In this document: positions 62,081-64,000 of the stretch, in pieces
How positions within the stretch are numbered: the first letter of the stretch is position 1
How the letters are laid out: every line of letters begins with the position of its first letter
Source of the DNA: an uncultured SAR116 cluster alpha proteobacterium
GTDB lineage: Bacteria; Pseudomonadota; Alphaproteobacteria; Puniceispirillales; Marisalimonadaceae
Direction of reading: 5' to 3'
DNA: 64,000 bases
NCBI GenBank assembly: GCA_902578805.1
Contig: CACHEH010000001.1
Span: 124,001-188,000, forward strand
Notes under the pieces: generated by a model
Seen by the model: the letters and a program-made list of their open reading frames with translations, nothing else
The model's database searches: none
Told to the model about the DNA's origin: nothing
Program-made: the position numbers and the translations under genes

Positions 62081-63170
62081 ATATGTTATAGGTTTAATGT
62101 CAGGTACAAGTATGGATGGGATCAATGCTTCGTTAGTAAAAACTAATGGAGAGATACTTGAACAGACAGATTACCAACTAATTTTAAATTATAATAAATC
62201 AACTGCAAGTTTACTCAAAGAATATGTTTTTAATTATCCTAAATTAAAAGATAATAAATATTTGGAAAATCAATTATCTAATGAAATTGTAAGTGATCAC
62301 AACAACGCCATCACAGAAATTATAAAATTGTCTGGAATTAAACCAGATTTAGTTGGATTTCATGGTCAAACAGTTTTTCATAATCCTAAAAATAAAATTA
62401 GTGTACAAATAGGTGACGGATATTTACTTTCAAGAATGTGTAAAATAAAAGTTGTATCTAAATTTAGACAAAACGATATTAATAATGGTGGAGAAGGTGC
62501 ACCTATTTCACCAATATATCATAAATTTCTTATGCAAAAGTTTAACATTGATCTACCTTGCTCTTTTATTAATATTGGTGGTGTATCAAATATTACTTAT
62601 TGGGATGGACATACATTAATTGGGTTTGACTTAGGACCAGGTAACGGATTAATGGATGTTTATTGTCAAAAACATCTAGGTATACCTTTCGATAATTTAG
62701 GCGAAATTGCCTCTCAAGGACAACCTGATTTTAATATAATTAACAATTTTTTGAAGCTTCCTTTCTTTAAAAAAAAATACCCTAAATCCATCGATAGATT
62801 AGAATTTGAAAGTTTTGTTCAAAAATTGCCGTTAAAAAATTTTAGTCATTCAGACATTCTATCCACTTTCTTGGAATTTACAGTAGTATCAATTCAAAAA
62901 GGTATTGGAATGTTACCATCCCTTCCAAATAAGTTTGTAATTATGGGTGGTGGACAACACAATAAACATTTAATGAAAAAATTAAAATTATCTCTTCCTG
63001 CTGAAATTGTTGAACCAAATCAAATTGGAATTGATGGCGATTACGTGGAAGCTGACATGATTGCTTACTTGGCAATGCGACGTTTAGCTAATATGCCTAC
63101 TACTTACCCAAATACTACAGGTGTAGATGGCCCATGTATAGGTGGAGAAATTTTTAATTTTTTAAATTAA
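62070..63170 (+). CDS. anmK: anhydro-N-acetylmuramic acid kinase
   Basis: 366 residues, near the usual 370. IGLMSGTSMDGINASLV is the ATP-binding start, GFHGQTVFHNP, VSKFRQNDINNGGEGAPISP, INIGGVSNITYW, GFDLGPGNGLMDVY and MGGGQHNKHLM follow the family. It opens and phosphorylates 1,6-anhydro-MurNAc to MurNAc-6-P, the MurQ substrate. It overlaps galE upstream by 11 nt and the convergent PIG-L gene by 9 nt. MurQ itself is at 54335-55066. Confidence 0.95.
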   Translation: MKLKYVIGLMSGTSMDGINASLVKTNGEILEQTDYQLILNYNKSTASLLKEYVFNYPKLKDNKYLENQLSNEIVSDHNNAITEIIKLSGIKPDLVGFHGQTVFHNPKNKISVQIGDGYLLSRMCKIKVVSKFRQNDINNGGEGAPISPIYHKFLMQKFNIDLPCSFINIGGVSNITYWDGHTLIGFDLGPGNGLMDVYCQKHLGIPFDNLGEIASQGQPDFNIINNFLKLPFFKKKYPKSIDRLEFESFVQKLPLKNFSHSDILSTFLEFTVVSIQKGIGMLPSLPNKFVIMGGGQHNKHLMKKLKLSLPAEIVEPNQIGIDGDYVEADMIAYLAMRRLANMPTTYPNTTGVDGPCIGGEIFNFLN

Positions 63171-63851
63171 AGAACTTGGTGTGTTTTTGTAATATGGTCT
63201 TATTGGCATTGTAGATGGTAATAAATATCTGAGGTCTACAAAAGGAAAAGACGGTTCAAATCTGAAAACTTCTGCATAACTCTTACCTCCTGCATTACAT
63301 TGTGCAGCTCTAAATCTATTATTAATTTCAATTGCTTTTAGAAACTTTTCAGGACTTTGACTTTTGTGTTTCAATATTGCTTGTGCCTTATCATTAAAAT
63401 AATCACTTATATCAATATAAATATTAGGGTTAAAATTTACTCCCATTAATGTTTCACAGAACAGCACCGGATATTTAAATCCTGCACTTGATTTAACATA
63501 ATCTGATAATGATCTATGATCAGAATGGTAATCCTCTGGTGGATGTGTAATGATCAAATCTGGTTCTATACTATCAAAATGTTTTTTTAGAGTTCTTGTT
63601 ATATTATGTTGAATAGACAATTCTCCATCCGAATAATCTAAAAAAATAGGAATACCAAAAATTTTTAATGCTTCCATCGTTTCTTTTTTTCTTATCTGAG
63701 AAAGATTTTTATTTGTAGTAACACTCCCTGCGCTTCCATCAGTAGCTATAATCATTTTTATTTCATCTTTTCTTTTTGAAAAAACTGAGAGAATACCATA
63801 CATAAAAATTTCAATATCGTCAGGATGAGCGCCTACTGCCAAAATTTTCAT
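63162..63851 (-). CDS. PIG-L/LmbE-family deacetylase
   Basis: 229 residues from ATG 63851. KILAVGAHPDDIEIFMYGIL contains the HPDD metal motif with Ile replacing the final Glu's neighbour as in BshB-like subgroups, and ITHPPEDYHSDHRSLSDYV the later ligands. ATG 63851 has AGGA upstream and matches the usual family start; ATG 63884 would add 11 residues. It is flanked by anmK and a GH84-like gene, which suggests an amino-sugar salvage substrate rather than an O-antigen one. Confidence 0.85.
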   Translation of the reverse strand: MKILAVGAHPDDIEIFMYGILSVFSKRKDEIKMIIATDGSAGSVTTNKNLSQIRKKETMEALKIFGIPIFLDYSDGELSIQHNITRTLKKHFDSIEPDLIITHPPEDYHSDHRSLSDYVKSSAGFKYPVLFCETLMGVNFNPNIYIDISDYFNDKAQAILKHKSQSPEKFLKAIEINNRFRAAQCNAGGKSYAEVFRFEPSFPFVDLRYLLPSTMPIRPYYKNTPSSLI

Positions 63852-63908
63852 TCTATTTTGTCCTATTTTGTTTAAAATAAACATTAAGAATTAAAATAAG
63901 TTAAATCA

Positions 63909-64000
63909 ATGAAAAGAAATAAAAATATCATAAATGGTTATATAGAAGGTTATTACGGTCGAATTCTTGGTTGGGAAGATAGACACAGAATAATATCGAG
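63909..64000 (+). CDS. GH84-like beta-N-acetylglucosaminidase, N-terminal fragment (runs off window)
   Basis: The last 92 nt open with ATG 63909 and read NIINGYIEGYYGRILGWEDR within the first 25 codons. GYIEGYYGR and W-E-D-R match the first strand of GH84 hyaluronidase/O-GlcNAcase-type enzymes (G-x-I-E-G-F-Y-G-R). Only 30 codons are present, so catalytic aspartates cannot be checked. With anmK beside it, a role in breaking down GlcNAc-containing polymers or recycled wall sugars is plausible. Confidence 0.65.
   Translation, partial: MKRNKNIINGYIEGYYGRILGWEDRHRIIS

Overview
The window is a very AT-rich (roughly three quarters A+T by eye), tightly packed stretch of bacterial chromosome given over almost entirely to surface-glycan (LPS O-antigen or capsule-type) biosynthesis. 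Base composition, frequent TTG starts, almost no intergenic space, a metal-type KDO8P-synthase relative and a MurQ of the alphaproteobacterial sequence type suggest a streamlined marine alphaproteobacterium, with SAR11/Pelagibacterales as the best guess. No rRNA, tRNA, CRISPR array, insertion sequence or integrase was recognised. The coding strand changes about 21 times in 64 kb, as in hypervariable surface-polysaccharide islands built from imported cassettes.

Layout. 1-699 (-): N-terminal part of a Wzx-like flippase. 0.95-2.2 kb (+): two overlapping peptidoglycan hydrolases, a T7-lysozyme-like amidase and an SH3-NlpC/P60 protein. 2.2-5.7 kb: methyltransferase, GT2, GT11 fucosyltransferase and FkbM methyltransferase. 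5.7-12.8 kb (-): an operon with a PIG-L deacetylase, two glycosyltransferases, KdsB-like and KdsA-like enzymes around a CBS-only protein, an RmlD-like reductase and PseB. 12.9-26 kb (+): a long operon for an unidentified, probably amino-substituted heptose-like sugar, with an inverted HldE-like fusion, two SDRs, three DegT aminotransferases, a HAD-APH fusion, a split transketolase, a WbuC cupin and a TIGR04372 glycosyltransferase. 26-32.3 kb: Gfo/Idh plus C-methyltransferase, an ABC exporter, a 'sporadic carbohydrate cluster' pair and a NeuD/PglD-type acetyltransferase. 32.4-36.1 kb (+): LegB, LegC and a PtmE-like guanylyltransferase. 36.1-42.6 kb (+): a membrane-anchored sugar-dehydrogenase-like propeller, a GT-C-like membrane protein, and a UbiA / small-flippase / SDR-PgpA-fusion cassette. 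42.7-49 kb: NeuB, a FAD enzyme, WbqC, a methyltransferase, PIG-L, NeuC and NeuA. 49-55 kb: a PFTS-like protein, HddC- and GmhB-like enzymes, Gfo/Idh, SDR, a GmhA-like isomerase and MurQ. 55.1-57.6 kb (+): a PglC-type initiating transferase and a FlaA1/PglF dehydratase. 57.6-61 kb (-): ManC, Fcl and Gmd for GDP-fucose. 61.1-64 kb: GalE, AnmK, PIG-L and the start of a GH84-like hexosaminidase.

How the parts may work together. PglF-like dehydratase, DegT aminotransferase, PglD-like acetyltransferase and PglC-like transferase could make and attach the first sugar of a lipid-linked glycan. LegB, LegC, PtmE, NeuC, NeuB and NeuA form a nearly complete, dispersed legionaminic-acid-type pathway that probably begins from a GDP-linked amino sugar. 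ManC, Gmd and Fcl feed the GT11 fucosyltransferase 53 kb away. The transketolase operon holds the kinase, phosphatase and nucleotidyltransferase activities of a heptose-type pathway plus amination. The UbiA/SMR/SDR-PgpA cassette resembles the logic of decaprenyl-phosphoribose metabolism and is the strongest candidate for a little-described system here. Two genes, an ABC exporter and a Gfo/Idh oxidoreductase, seem to start at ATA and ATT: their conserved N-termini lie upstream of any ATG, GTG or TTG. AnmK, MurQ, the amidase, NlpC/P60 and GH84 suggest peptidoglycan-sugar salvage genes interleaved with the island.
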